Source: Silene noctiflora (lineage: Eukaryota; Streptophyta; Magnoliopsida; Caryophyllales; Caryophyllaceae). Taken from it: DNA of 44,015 bases. This document shows, one piece after another, positions 1-9,565 of this stretch. Both the position numbers and the translations under genes were made by a program. Under the pieces are notes generated by a model that ran no database searches, was not told the DNA's origin, and was given only the letters and a program-made list of their open reading frames with translations. The stretch lies in contig VHZZ01000938.1 of the NCBI GenBank assembly GCA_009801015.1, positions 89,775-133,789 on the forward strand. The letters run 5' to 3'. Numbering within the stretch: the first letter of the stretch is position 1; the number at the start of each line of letters is the position of its first letter.

Positions 1-175
1 AACGGCGCCAAAATTTGATACCGGTCGTCAAGTACCAAAAATAAATCCTAGGTCAACTAACAGAAGCTAGCGGAAGTAGGGTCGATCTCCTCAGGAGGCT
101 ACTAAACTATCTGAAGTCTTATCTGTCAACTAGCCCTGGTCTACTAAGGAAGGTCTTGTTAAGGCTCCTTGGTAG
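1..175 (-). mobile_element. 3' end of a Ty3/gypsy LTR with primer-binding site
   Basis: Read on the minus strand, the window ends in TGGCGCCGTT preceded by AATTT. This is the start of the primer-binding site used by Athila/Tat-type gypsy elements (TGGCGCCGTTGCC...). The LTR itself would end in ATCA, with the plus-strand boundary TGATACC at 16. Only about 155 bp of LTR-like sequence is present before recognisable copia protease sequence starts near 175, so the LTR is truncated or the element landed in the copia copy. The rest of the gypsy element lies left of the window. The outer boundary at about 175 is an estimate based on where copia protein similarity stops. Confidence 0.6.
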
Positions 176-1380
176 ATGGGGGTGTTACAAGATCCATCCC
201 CAATAATTAGGTCATCTGAGCCAAAATAAGGAGAATGGAAGGCAAGGGTGTCGAGATCATGAGTCACATGGTGAGAGACCCCACTGTCAAGCAAGTAATT
301 TGGATTCGGAGTGGTGATACCTTGGGTGGCAGTGTGAGCTTGGGGTGGTGGATGTTGCTGTGGGGTTGGTGGTTCGGGAAAAACAATATTGGGGAAAAGT
401 TTGCGAAATAAGGGACAATCGGCGATGACATGGCCGACTTGTCTACACCATTGGCAGCGGCCCTTGAAGGGGCGAGGGTTTGGATTGGTGGAAGGTTGAT
501 GGCGGATAGGGTGGTGGTTGTAGGCAGGAATGTTGGATCTCGGGTTGCCATGGTTGCCGTGGTACTGGTGGCGATAGGTAGCATTGGCGGTGGGAATAAA
601 GACATCGGTGTTGGGTTGTTGTTGGTTGAGTAGTAGTTCGTGTTGAAGCAATTTTTCGTGCAGTGCTTCAAACGTGATAAGGTTGTCACGGGCCCGTACC
701 GTGTCCAAGACTGGTTTGTAAAGATTGTAGTCAAGGCCTTTGAGGACCTTGAATACAGTGTCTTATGGGTCGAGGATTTTGCCCATTAAGGCTAGTTGGT
801 CAATACAAGCTTTGATTGCATTCATGTAATCGGTAATGGATTGATCCGTGGTTTTGACGATCGAATCAAGGCGATCTTTGATTTGTAATATGTGAGCACG
901 TAACGGGTTTGCATAGGTGCGAGTCAATATGTCCCAAGCCTCTTTCGAGGTGGTGGCTCGGACAATTAAGGCTTGGACAGCAGATGATAAGGTGCCCATT
1001 AGAGCACCCAATATCAAGCCATCTTGTTTCAGCCATGTGAAGTAAGCAGGATTTGGTTTTTCTGTTTTGTCATCACCTGCAATGGTTGGTGAGGGTGACG
1101 GGTTAGTGCCATCAAGAAAGCCTAGCAGACTGTATCCGAATAGGATGTGGGTTAGTTGAAAATGTCAGGACGTGTAGTTGAGAGGCGTGAGTTTTACGCA
1201 GTGGTTTAGGTTCAGGGAGGTGAGAGGGGCGGTGGTTTCATGTGGGTTGGGAACAATGGTGCCGTGGTTGGTCATGGTGATGGTTGGTCTGGTTGTGGAG
1301 GTGGTGGTGGGACGTTTGAATAGGTGGCTCCGAGGGTGAAGGCAGTTTTTGGAGGATCGATGTGAGCTCTTGGATACCAT
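176..1380 (-). pseudogene. Broken copia gag-protease
   Basis: One reading frame runs from the ATG at 1380 down to about 176 and carries the copia gag order. It has a gag core (ILGALMGTLSSAVQALIV at about 965-1015; TTSKEAWDILTRTY; SITDYMNAIKACIDQLALMGK), then a CCHC zinc knuckle (CQWCRQVGHVIADC, about 415-460), then the aspartic protease start with DSGVSHHVTHD (about 255-290). Two in-frame stops interrupt it: one after LNYTS, where a conserved Trp codon has apparently become TGA (about 1163), and a TAA after GKILDP (about 760). The protease is cut off at the gypsy LTR fragment, and integrase and reverse transcriptase are absent. The point stops with no frameshift suggest a moderately old copy. 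The ATG overlaps the LTR/primer-binding-site junction, so the original gag start may be further downstream. Confidence 0.85.
1368..1379 (-). other. Copia primer-binding site
   Basis: Directly after the LTR end (CTTACA), the minus strand reads TGGTATCCAAGAGC. This matches the initiator-methionine tRNA binding site of plant copia elements (consensus TGGTATCAGAGC) with a small insertion. Its position between LTR and gag fixes the orientation of the element. Confidence 0.75.
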
Positions 1381-1625
1381 GTAAGAATTGTATTTTTTTG
1401 ATAAATAATATTGAATGAGTGTTACAGTTTATATAGGGGAGAAGTAAGCTAAAGAAGGCTAATAATTGGAGCCTTTACAATAAGAATATACACAAATAAA
1501 ATCTTCCTATATTTACAATGAGAATGTATCTTTAATTGCTTGATTTTTGGGGATTAATTGATTGCCTTGAATATTGGGTGATTGAATCTTTTGATTTGCT
1601 AATATTTGCAGGAATATTGTTAATA
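1380..1625 (-). repeat. Copia long terminal repeat (single copy)
   Basis: The 246-bp segment lies between the purine-rich tract GCGGGGGCG that ends the copia pol sequence and the primer-binding site. On the minus strand it begins TATTAAC and ends CTTACA; a canonical TG start appears mutated to TA. It contains TATATAAACTG (plus 1426-1435), a plausible LTR TATA box. Only one LTR is present although pol sequence lies on one side and gag on the other, so it is shared by two partial internal regions. Confidence 0.7.
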
Positions 1626-1980
1626 CGCCCCCGCAAGATGGACGTCGAAGGAAGGAGGCCAATCTTGTCTCGTAGTTCATGGAAACGTAGTTTGTGAAGG
1701 GGTTTGGTAAGAGCATCGGCTAGTTGATCCTTGCTTGCAACATGTTAAATACGAATGTGGCCAAGTTGAAGTTGTTCTCGAACAAAGTGGAATGAGAGGG
1801 CCATATGTTTCATTCTGGAGTGAAAAACAGGGTTCTTAGCATAGAGTGTGGCTGACATGTTATCACAGTATAACGCCGGGGGTTTTGTGATGGTAATGTT
1901 GAGCTCAGCAAGGAGGTTGCAGAGCCAAAGAGTTTCAGTGGTGACAGCTGCTAGAGCACGAAATTCGGCCTCTATTGTTA
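1626..1980 (-). pseudogene. 3' end of copia pol (RNase H)
   Basis: The minus strand encodes the C-terminal end of a copia polyprotein. It reads EAEFRALAAVTTETLWLCNL, then YCDNMSATLYAKNPVFHSRM, KHMALSFHFVREQLQLGHIR, an in-frame TAA where the family has Gln (1745-1747), then HVASKDQLADALTKPLHKLR and the LRGRIN end at the polypurine tract. The RNase H catalytic Asp in YCDN is kept. Everything upstream (protease, integrase, reverse transcriptase) is missing, and similarity stops at about 1980. This piece precedes the LTR, whereas the gag at 176-1380 follows it, so the two belong to different element units or to a rearranged one. Confidence 0.85.
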
Positions 1981-2296
1981 ATACATTCCACCCTACATTA
2001 AAATTTGCAAAATTTTCACACAACAAAATCCAAAAATTGCTAATTACTTAAAAAAAAAAAGAAAAACCAAAAATTTGCTTAATTCAAACAATTACTCATT
2101 AATAAAACTCAAACAAAAAATAAATTAGGAGATTAATCCAAAAATTGCTAATTACTTTATCTTATAATTTGCACTTATTTTATTATCTTTGGTACTATTT
2201 TTTCTTAAAATTGTAAAATAGTCCCTCATTAAACTTAGACCGTTTATAAGTTGACCTACTCAAGAAAGTTTGTAGTTGTGTTTTGTTTGTCTTACA
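1981..2296. other. AT-rich spacer
   Basis: Very AT-rich sequence between the copia fragment and the first Helitron. The phrase 'ccaaaaattgctaattactt' occurs twice (about 2029 and 2139), indicating a small local duplication. No coding signal seen. Confidence 0.5.
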
Positions 2297-2869
2297 CTAG
2301 TTTAGAACCCGTGCAATAAATGAACGGTATATATAGTTTTTATTTTTAATAAATTATTTATATAACAATGATATCTCATTAATTGTTCATCTTTTTCATT
2401 ATTATATTTTTCTTTGAGAAAAAAAATTTGAAACCGAAAATTACTCAAGATTATTAAGTAATGTGCTAAAATGTATTTTCAAGCAAATATTTTTTATAAC
2501 CCAAAGTTAATGATTCCAATTTGTAAATTCTCTCAATCTTTTTGTTAGAGAAGTTATGAAACGATTTACAATTATTTTTATACGTAATATAGGTAAGTCA
2601 TTTTCAAATAACAACATCAATAAAAGATTTAGTAATTTATAGATTTATATAGATCTATTTATATTTTAATTAAAAGATTATACTTTATAATTTAATTAGT
2701 GAAAATAATATAATTTGATGCAAAAGTAATAATTTAAATGAAATAAAGTATAATTATTAATTTTCTTATTTAGTAAATGCATTTAAATCATCATTAGATT
2801 CCTTATTTAAAAAGATGCTTTTTGGAGAGAAAAATTTTGAGATCACCTATTCTTTTAGTATATAGGGGA
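2297..2869 (-). mobile_element. Non-autonomous Helitron, copy 1
   Basis: On the minus strand the element starts TCCCCTATATACTAAAA and ends CTAG, inserted between host A and T (A2296 at one end, T2870 at the other). These are Helitron rules: 5' TC, 3' CTRR, A/T target, no target duplication. Near the 3' end a degenerate hairpin is visible (plus strand CCCGTGCAATAAATGAACGG, 2308-2327). It is 573 bp, AT-rich and non-coding. Both ends and much of the interior match the element at 3783-4449. No Rep/helicase gene is present, so it depends on a partner elsewhere. Confidence 0.75.
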
Positions 2870-3705
2870 TTATTATTGGTGTTGAAGTAATTTATGTTTA
2901 ATATTGGATGTAAATTAAATAGAGACATCGCTTTTTATACTTTACAAATTTGTTTTAATAAGATTCTTGATCAGCCAAAAAAAAATGTTGATTTAGTTTT
3001 TCACGCATCAAGATTCTTGATCGCGTAATTTTATTTCTCTTATACCTATTTATTATCTATATATTTATAATATTCTAACTTCCCCCCACAATTTCATATA
3101 TTATTATAAACTTTTTTTTGTACTTGTGGACCGCACGGGCTAGTTTTCGTACTTAAGTACATGTTATATTGTTTTGGTGCGTTTGAAAATACTTGGCCCT
3201 ATTTTTGTTGCAAAGAAATAAAAGAATCGATATTTTATTTTATTCCTTATTGCATAACAACTTTTAGTGAGAACAAAAATGTAAAATAATGTAAACATGT
3301 AATAACAAAATCAACAGACTGTAACGATATTTTATCACTTAATTTTACATATAACTTAACGACTCAATGACATACATAATATATCCATTATAATTTTAAT
3401 CTTGTACCAACATTACTAGTCAGTTTCTTTTTCTAATTATTCGTGTCATTTGCTAAATATGTGACTCCTTACGATAATAGGGATTGAAATGCATAACTCT
3501 TATACATTGTTGTCTCAACTTTTTTGTTTATGGAATTAAAAAAGCGGCGAGTAAAAGTTAAAATTTTGTACATACACATTATTGAATTTGTAGTGTCCCG
3601 ACTTAACTCCTTATTATGGTTAACACAAGCGAGTGTCTCACATTGATAAATTAAGGAGAGAGTGATAGTGTTACTCTCTCAATGTCTTTATCTTTTACTT
3701 GTTTA
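2870..3705. other. AT-rich intergenic stretch
   Basis: No gene, no convincing repeat boundary and no coding frame seen. The 'tcttgatc' phrase recurs at about 2965 and 3012. 3590-3705 is somewhat less AT-rich. Confidence 0.4.
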
Positions 3706-3782
3706 CTAGTATAGATTCCGTGAGAGTTTTTTTTATTTTTAATAAATTACTTATATAATAGTGGTGTCTAATTAATGGTTCA
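3706..3782 (-). mobile_element. Truncated Helitron 3' end
   Basis: CTAG (3706-3709) preceded by A is followed by sequence that matches the 3' terminal part of Helitron copy 1 (2297-2390): 'atttttaataaattacttatataat' and 'ctaattaatggttca'. About 25 bp spanning half of the hairpin is missing. The fragment stops exactly where Helitron copy 2 starts, so copy 2 appears to have inserted into, or beside, an older relative whose remainder is lost. Confidence 0.6.
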
Positions 3783-4449
3783 CTAGTCCAGTTCCCGCGC
3801 TAATGCGCGGTATATATAGACCTTTTAGTTTTTACTCTATTACTTATAAATTTAGATTTATATATTAAAAAAAAATATATTAATCATAAAATTAATCAAC
3901 AGAATGGAATAATCTCATGAAGTGTGTTTTTTATAAAAATATTTTAATTACCTCAAATTATTTTAATAAATTCTTTTTTCGTCACATCGTTAATAATAGG
4001 GTTAACATTTTATGTATAGATTATAGTTTTATACCAATTTTGTTTTATTTTAGTTAAAAGATTATATTTTTAAGTTTAGTGATGAAAAATTATTTTTAAA
4101 TGGAAGATTAGTGTAATAAATGAAAATTTAATTTGTTTCCATATACGAGTATAAGTTTGAGCAATTTGGAGGGAAAACTTTAAAGAAGTTTTATTCTCTT
4201 CGTATAAATAAAAGGGGATTAATAGATTATAGTTTAGAATTTAATCAAAATGATTAATTTGATAAAAGGATTAATTTTGAAGAAAATATAATATTTTAAT
4301 GAAAATATAATAATTTCAAGAAATAAATAGTAATTAGTAATTTCCTTATTTAGTGAATGGACTTAAATTGTCATAAACTTCCTAATTTAGGATGATATTT
4401 TTTGGAGGGAAAAATTGCAAGATCACCTATTTTTTTAGTATATAGGGGA
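3783..4449 (-). mobile_element. Non-autonomous Helitron, copy 2
   Basis: The minus-strand 5' end TCCCCTATATACTAAAA is identical to copy 1, with TC at 4448-4449 and host T at 4450. The 3' end is CTAG at 3783-3786, with host A at 3782. A perfect hairpin CCGCGC-TAAT-GCGCGG sits at 3795-3810, 8 bp inside the CTAG end, as Helitrons require. It is 667 bp and AT-rich, and encodes nothing. Interior similarity to copy 1 is clear near the 5' end (TAGGTGATCT followed by TTTTTC..TCC). Confidence 0.8.
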
Positions 4450-5223
4450 TTCCAAGGGATCAAATCTCGTACCTATTTAACGTCGACAAATTATTAATTA
4501 TTACGGTTATCTATATGGATTATTATTCAATTTTTTTAATTGGGTTCGTCTTATCAAAATAAGTAATTTGGGAGAAAAATTTCCCCAATTGAACACCTGA
4601 GTACAATATTATAACTGTTCAAACTTTTTTTATTGTTAATCGTCATTTTTTTTTGTCTCGGCTTAAATCATTGTTTTTTTAGTTATTGGTGTCGTTAGCA
4701 ATAATCCGTTTACTATATGCACAAAAAATAACGTTGTCCAAACACACGCACAAAAAAAAGGGCACATCGGAAAATTTTATGAAAAAATAGAGGTGTGAAA
4801 TATGAATATTCTTTTATCATAGTATATAATGTTTTTTTGGTTAATAGTTAATACTTAAAACCTGTTTACTGCAAAAATCAAAATAAAACTACGCGGAGTT
4901 GTCGGATACACTTATTTTTAGGCAAAGCTTTTTGAATATTTTTATCTCAAATAAGGTATTGTAGGTTCATATCGTGTAGAAATGTGTCGATTCCGCGATA
5001 CACAACTAAAGTGAAGTATCGAAGTAACATAGATTACACGAAATTCTTTTATCAAATCCATCCATCCTCAAACTCCCAAAACACACCTCCAAATCAAACC
5101 TTGGGAATGAACTAAAGTGGATCTTCCAATGCTACCCGACATCCGGCGACCTGGATAACGAAGCTCAAAACCCATTTTAGTACTCTGTATCTTGCACTCA
5201 GTGGATGGATGGTGGTTCTGAGC
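4450..5223. other. Spacer 3' of gene A
   Basis: 4450-4950 is AT-rich without recognisable features. From about 5060 the sequence resembles the 3' flank of TOM1-like gene B: 'gtggatcttccaatgc-acccgac' occurs here at about 5118 and at about 9477. This marks the low-coordinate edge of the duplicated array. Confidence 0.5.
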
Positions 5224-7504
5224 TCATACTTTTTTTGGAGGCAGTTTTCGGAGAGTAAAGAGAACAACCGCGCAAGGCAGTATTTCAACTAGCTGTTGTT
5301 CCATCAAAAAACAGGCATAGAAAATTAAATTATCAGAATTGTTAATGATAGAGGAGCTAAATTCTGTTAGTAGATGATTAGTTGACGATTACCATGTAGT
5401 AAATCAGATCGAAAGTTGTTGGGTGATGTAACATTCTGAGAGATGCATCGGCATTGAAGGCAGACGCTGCAGCCTGTGATCACATATCAGGGAATGTAGA
5501 CAAAAACCTGGTGTAATTACTAAATACTACTAGCAGAAGTTAGAACTTACTGTAAAGCAGCGAATGAGATAAGACGCGACACAGATTGCCGCAACTAATT
5601 TCACCTGCATTATTGTTGGTGTTTATGAGCCAAGATAATTCGGCAAATCCCAGCTCCTGAACTCTAGCGAAAACCAATTCTAAGAGAAAACAGATATCTA
5701 AATGCAGCTTCTGTAAACAGCGCGTTTAACTGTTTTCTATTTCAGCCGATGCACATTTTAAACTATGTTGCTCTGAATGCATATAAAAATTNGTCAAAAC
5801 AACAGTAAAACCCACAAGAAAAATAGTTTCTGCAGATCATATCTCATGAAGTAATAACTAAGTCAGCATCAAAACCATGGGAAACCAGGGAGCATATATT
5901 TCGACCAACCTCGTGAAGTTTCTGTTGTCGTCCCTTAGATTGAACTGGGAAGTTGAACAGCATCATATATAACCTGAAAGTAGAGCAATAAAATTAACAT
6001 TCCTGAGAAATTACTTTCTTTACTACACCTGCATAGACCGCATTTACTTTTGTCAAGAGTTTACCTTCCCCCGAACAGCAGGAACCCAGATGCTGCAATA
6101 ATCGACACCACTTGAAAAAAAAAAGCAATTCACATAAAGGAAATAAAGTGATTTCATGGACAAATTTAGACAGAAATAAGGCATTTGCAAAAATAATAAG
6201 ATAGCTAACCTGCAATGAATACTTGACTCATGGATCGAACAAAACTGTTGTCATACAGCCATAGAGATATCCACAATAAACCCTGTCAAGTTTAATTGTA
6301 TTAGCACAGAGATGTGAAACATTTGCGTTTATATATTTATCGGATCACATATAAAAGAAAGAAGAACGAAAAGGAAAACCCAACTGACCTGAATAACATA
6401 TATTACACAATTAGCTGAAATATACCAAGCCTTCAGCTTATCTGCCGGAATACCTTTAGCCTGCTCATCAATAAAATTCAGGCAGCATCAGTGTCAGAGA
6501 TATGATTTAAAATCACATCGAATGTTGCCAGCATTCAGTAATGGAAAATGTAATCAAGTGAAGGTACTAAGGTAGTCCATCTTTAGTTTACTTAACGTAC
6601 TGCATCGGAAACTAACAAAGGGAGACATAAAATGCAGATGCACGGCTAAGAATGCTGGTGTAGAACTTTATTTCTGCCGAAATACTCAATTTAGGAACCC
6701 GAGTTGTTACCTGATACCATATCTCAGCCCAGAAGACAACCAACAGTGTGTAAGTGCTGAAGAATAACAGCCCAGGGAGGTCCACTAGCACCGATGATAA
6801 CACCTGTTCAAAGCATTACATAAGATTTAAAAGCATCGGTTGTAAATATGAGCAGCACTGCAGCATGAAGAGCAAAAAGCAAGAACTGTACCGGAAAAAC
6901 TATTTTTAAGAGAGGTTACCTTGGGTTTTAAAACAGCAAAGATATGGAAGCCGAAAACAGCTGCACGAACTGCAATTACACAATGCATCTGTCTTAGGAG
7001 AACAGAAATAAAAAGAAGCAAGAAAACTATGTAACCGAGCAAGAGGTATAGTTCTCAGTTACCTCCATTAAAAAAAATATTCATGAGAACGAAAACTTTC
7101 TGTGTACTCCATCCGTGTTGACGCAATCTCAATTGAATCCTTATAATTTGAATCTGCCATAAAGCAACTATTTCAACCCCCAACATGGTAACTTTCTCAA
7201 AATTCATCAACTTCACATCGAACTTTGTTAAAAAAACACAACTAAAAATAAGACTTAGTGATCTATATACAAAATTGAACTTAGCTGCTCAAGGTTAGAT
7301 CAAACCCATCTTTTATGGGTTGGAGTAGTCTTGACGTCTTCACACGATCAATCAAGGAAAAGCAAAACAGAAAAGAACCCGAAAGAGAACAGAGAAGGAA
7401 GTTACCAGGGAGACAACAGTCAAAAGGGCATAGGCTGCAGAAAGAGTGAAAAATATTCCTCCATGCAACTGAGCTGGCTGGTTGAGCTCGTCTCCCTTCG
7501 CCAT
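5224..7504 (-). CDS. TOM1/TOM3-like membrane protein, copy A
   Basis: Eleven exons: 7406-7504, 7063-7153, 6920-6969, 6711-6803, 6389-6460, 6210-6282, 6065-6110, 5910-5973, 5551-5604, 5393-5473, 5224-5292. All introns are GT-AG and the joined frame is open (263 aa). Diagnostic DUF1084/TOM1 segments are GIFFTLSAAYALL (exon 1), HGWSTQKVFVLMNI (2), VRAAVFGFHIF (3), [14 protein letters not shown] (4) and [12 protein letters not shown] (7-8). The family consists of seven-pass tonoplast proteins that tobamovirus replication proteins use as a membrane anchor; their normal role in the plant is less clear. The last exon stops at KKV, about 8 residues short of copy D, because a family Ser codon reads TGA. 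An in-frame ATG five codons upstream (7519) is an alternative start. The start chosen is shared with copies B and C. Confidence 0.85.
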
Positions 7505-7619
7505 TGATTGATTAATCATCTTGACATCAAAGTGTAAACAACTAAACACCCACCAACAGATGATTATATATTGCTTAACTAATTAAGTTATATGGAGTAT
7601 GACAATTATAATATTTCAG

Positions 7620-7750
7620 CTGATGGAGGAGAACAAGTAAGCTGAGATATTAGGTGGTTGCCATGACGTACGTTGGAGAGGAAAGAATGGTAGTTCCTTG
7701 AATAAGTCCTGATTCAGATGTTTTTTGCGCCAACATGGTTTGGCACCGAG
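7620..7750 (-). promoter_or_regulatory. Conserved promoter-proximal block of gene A
   Basis: 'ggaaagaatggtagttcctt' and 'gcgccaacatggttt' are shared almost unchanged with the region upstream of copy B; the first also lies upstream of the exon 1-11 remnant. A TGACGT motif (plus 7664-7669, about 160 bp before the ATG) fits a bZIP/TGA-factor site. Conservation across paralogues is seen; factor binding is inferred. Confidence 0.45.
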
Positions 7751-8019
7751 AACAAAGAGTCGCAGAGTATATGCAGTTCTGAACTTCTGATGATGAGGTA
7801 GGGAATGCAGGTTACAGTCGATGTCCGTCAGTTCTGAACTTAGCTGTTCTGAACTTCTGGTGGCAGGGAATACAGGTTACAGTCGAGTATATATAAGAAA
7901 GTTGGAAGTGAAAATCAAACGAATTTATCGGAATAAAAAACGTCAACATTAGGACAAAGGAGGCAACTGAGCATCAAAATTTAGATCCGTCTCACAATAA
8001 CGTGTGTACACGACCATAT

Positions 8020-8560
8020 ACAGGAAAGATGGAGGCGAAAATCAGCTCTCATTACTTTCTTCAACTCAAAGCATGAGTATACTATATGCACTTTCGAATA
8101 GACACACATAGCAAAACTATAAAAGTCTGCAATTATGACAAAACAATGGGGTTCGGTTGCTACTCGTAGAAGCCATTAACAAACACCCTTAAGATTCAGG
8201 AACATTACAGCAAACACCCTTCAATGTAAGGCCAATGATACAGTGATGATCTTGGATGAGATACATGTAAAGAAACCGATTATAACACAATAACGACAAG
8301 GCCCTTATCCTATAATGGTTTAGGTAGGCTAACATGAATCAACGCTTGAAACCGTCAATGCAGGAATTGAGTATCCTTTTCAAAATTGAATGTCGATCTT
8401 TACATTTAGGTGATCCTTCGAAGGGGAGGACTACGACCAAATAACCATGTCCTTAAACTCCGAGCACCTTAACAAATTCTAACTAGTAAATCGTAATATA
8501 AAATGGGCCCAAGAAAAATAGATACAGGTACTCTCGAGATAGAGAACACAACTGGAGTTT
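8020..8560. repeat. Duplicated 3'-flanking block (downstream of remnant copy)
   Basis: Matches 17390-17880 and, in part, 13170-13540. Shared phrases include 'ctttcttcaactcaaagca', 'tatgcactttcgaatag', 'ctactcgtagaagccattaa' and 'tttacattt-ggtgatcc'. Each block lies just 3' of a TOM1-like last exon, so it travelled with the gene unit during duplication. No coding frame is shared. Confidence 0.65.
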
Positions 8561-8649
8561 CGGATCTGGCTGGAGCTATCTGTGGGCCAGGATGAACACG
8601 ATCTGGGTAGCGAAACTGTGGGCGATGCTAACTACTCGCGTTCAGGTAC

Positions 8650-8946
8650 TCAGTGGATTGGATGGTACAGAGCTGAAACTCGTTTTGGAGGCACCTTCCG
8701 GAGAATAAAGAGGACAAGCGCGGAAGGCAGTATCTCAACCATATGTGACACCTTTTATGGGCTGGAGTCGTCTTGACGTCTTTACACGATCAATCAAGGA
8801 AAAGCAAAACAGACAAGAACCCAAAAGAGAAAAGAGAAGGAANTTACCAGGGAAACAACAGTAAAAAAGGCATAGGCTGCAGAAAGAGTAAAAAACATTC
8901 CACCATTCAACTGAGCAGACTTGTTGAACTCGTCCCCCTTCGCCAT
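8650..8946 (-). pseudogene. TOM1-like remnant: exon 1 joined to exon 11
   Basis: Exon 1 is intact (8848-8946, MAKGDEFNKSAQL... through FFTVVSL, followed by a GTAA donor next to an N at 8843). About 100 bp of intron 1 follows, matching copy A at 7312-7400. It then joins directly to exon 11 from its second codon (about 8650-8739, [20 protein letters not shown], ending YHPIH and TGA). Exons 2-10 and the exon 11 splice acceptor are gone, so an internal deletion has removed most of the gene. Unspliced read-through meets TGA in the intron, giving at most about 50 aa. The exon 11 tail is like copy D, not the truncated tail of A, B and C. Confidence 0.85.
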
Positions 8947-8989
8947 TGACTGATTATATCTTGCTTAAGTGATTAAATTATACGGAGTA

Positions 8990-9105
8990 TGACGATTATA
9001 ATATCTCAACTGATGGAGGAGAATAAGTAGAAACAGTAGATGGTTGCCGTGACGTACATTGGAGGGGAAAGAATGGTAGTTCCTTGAACAAGTCACATTG
9101 TATAC
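8990..9105 (-). promoter_or_regulatory. Conserved promoter-proximal block of remnant copy
   Basis: Has the same order as upstream of copies A and B: 'tgatggaggagaa', TGACGT (9050-9055) and 'gaaagaatggtagttccttg'. The remnant therefore kept its 5' flank; whether it is still transcribed cannot be told. Confidence 0.4.
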
Positions 9106-9154
9106 TGTATGTGACTGTCAGCTAGTTCATGAAGAAATCCTGAACTGTCAGCTA

Positions 9155-9265
9155 ATCTTGCTTAAGACCGCCTTAACCGAACAACATAATCATCATAAGT
9201 ACCACTAACTGAACCACCTAATATAAACAAATACCGTCTTAAGCTTAAAACGGTCTTATATGAGA
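9155..9265. mobile_element. Possible MITE with AAGACGG-type ends
   Basis: GCTTAAGACCG at about 9159 is opposed by inverted copies in CCGTCTTAAGCTTAAAACGG (about 9233-9252). The same AAGACGG motif forms the ends of 42578-42690. The boundaries and target duplication are not clear. Confidence 0.35.
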
Positions 9266-9565
9266 TTCTGCATTACAGCAAAATGGGACTATGACAAAGC
9301 AAATCCACAACTGCAAAATCCTAACAAACACCTCCAAAAATATTGCTAAACCCAAAAAAAAAAACTGCAATTATTACCGAATAAATAATATGTCCACATA
9401 TATTGTATTTAGGCTGATAATGGAAGAATGTCTACAAATAAAGTGGTTGAACCAAGTAGGCTACAAGTAAAGTGGTTGTGGATCTTCCAATGCCACCCGA
9501 CAACCCAGATAATGAAATTCCAACCCGTTTTAGTATCTCGTGCTCAGGGATGGATGGTTCTGAGC

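Noticed and set aside
430-633. Plus-strand open frame over the gag region
   Set aside because: It is the reverse complement of the proline/asparagine-rich copia gag and has no family resemblance.
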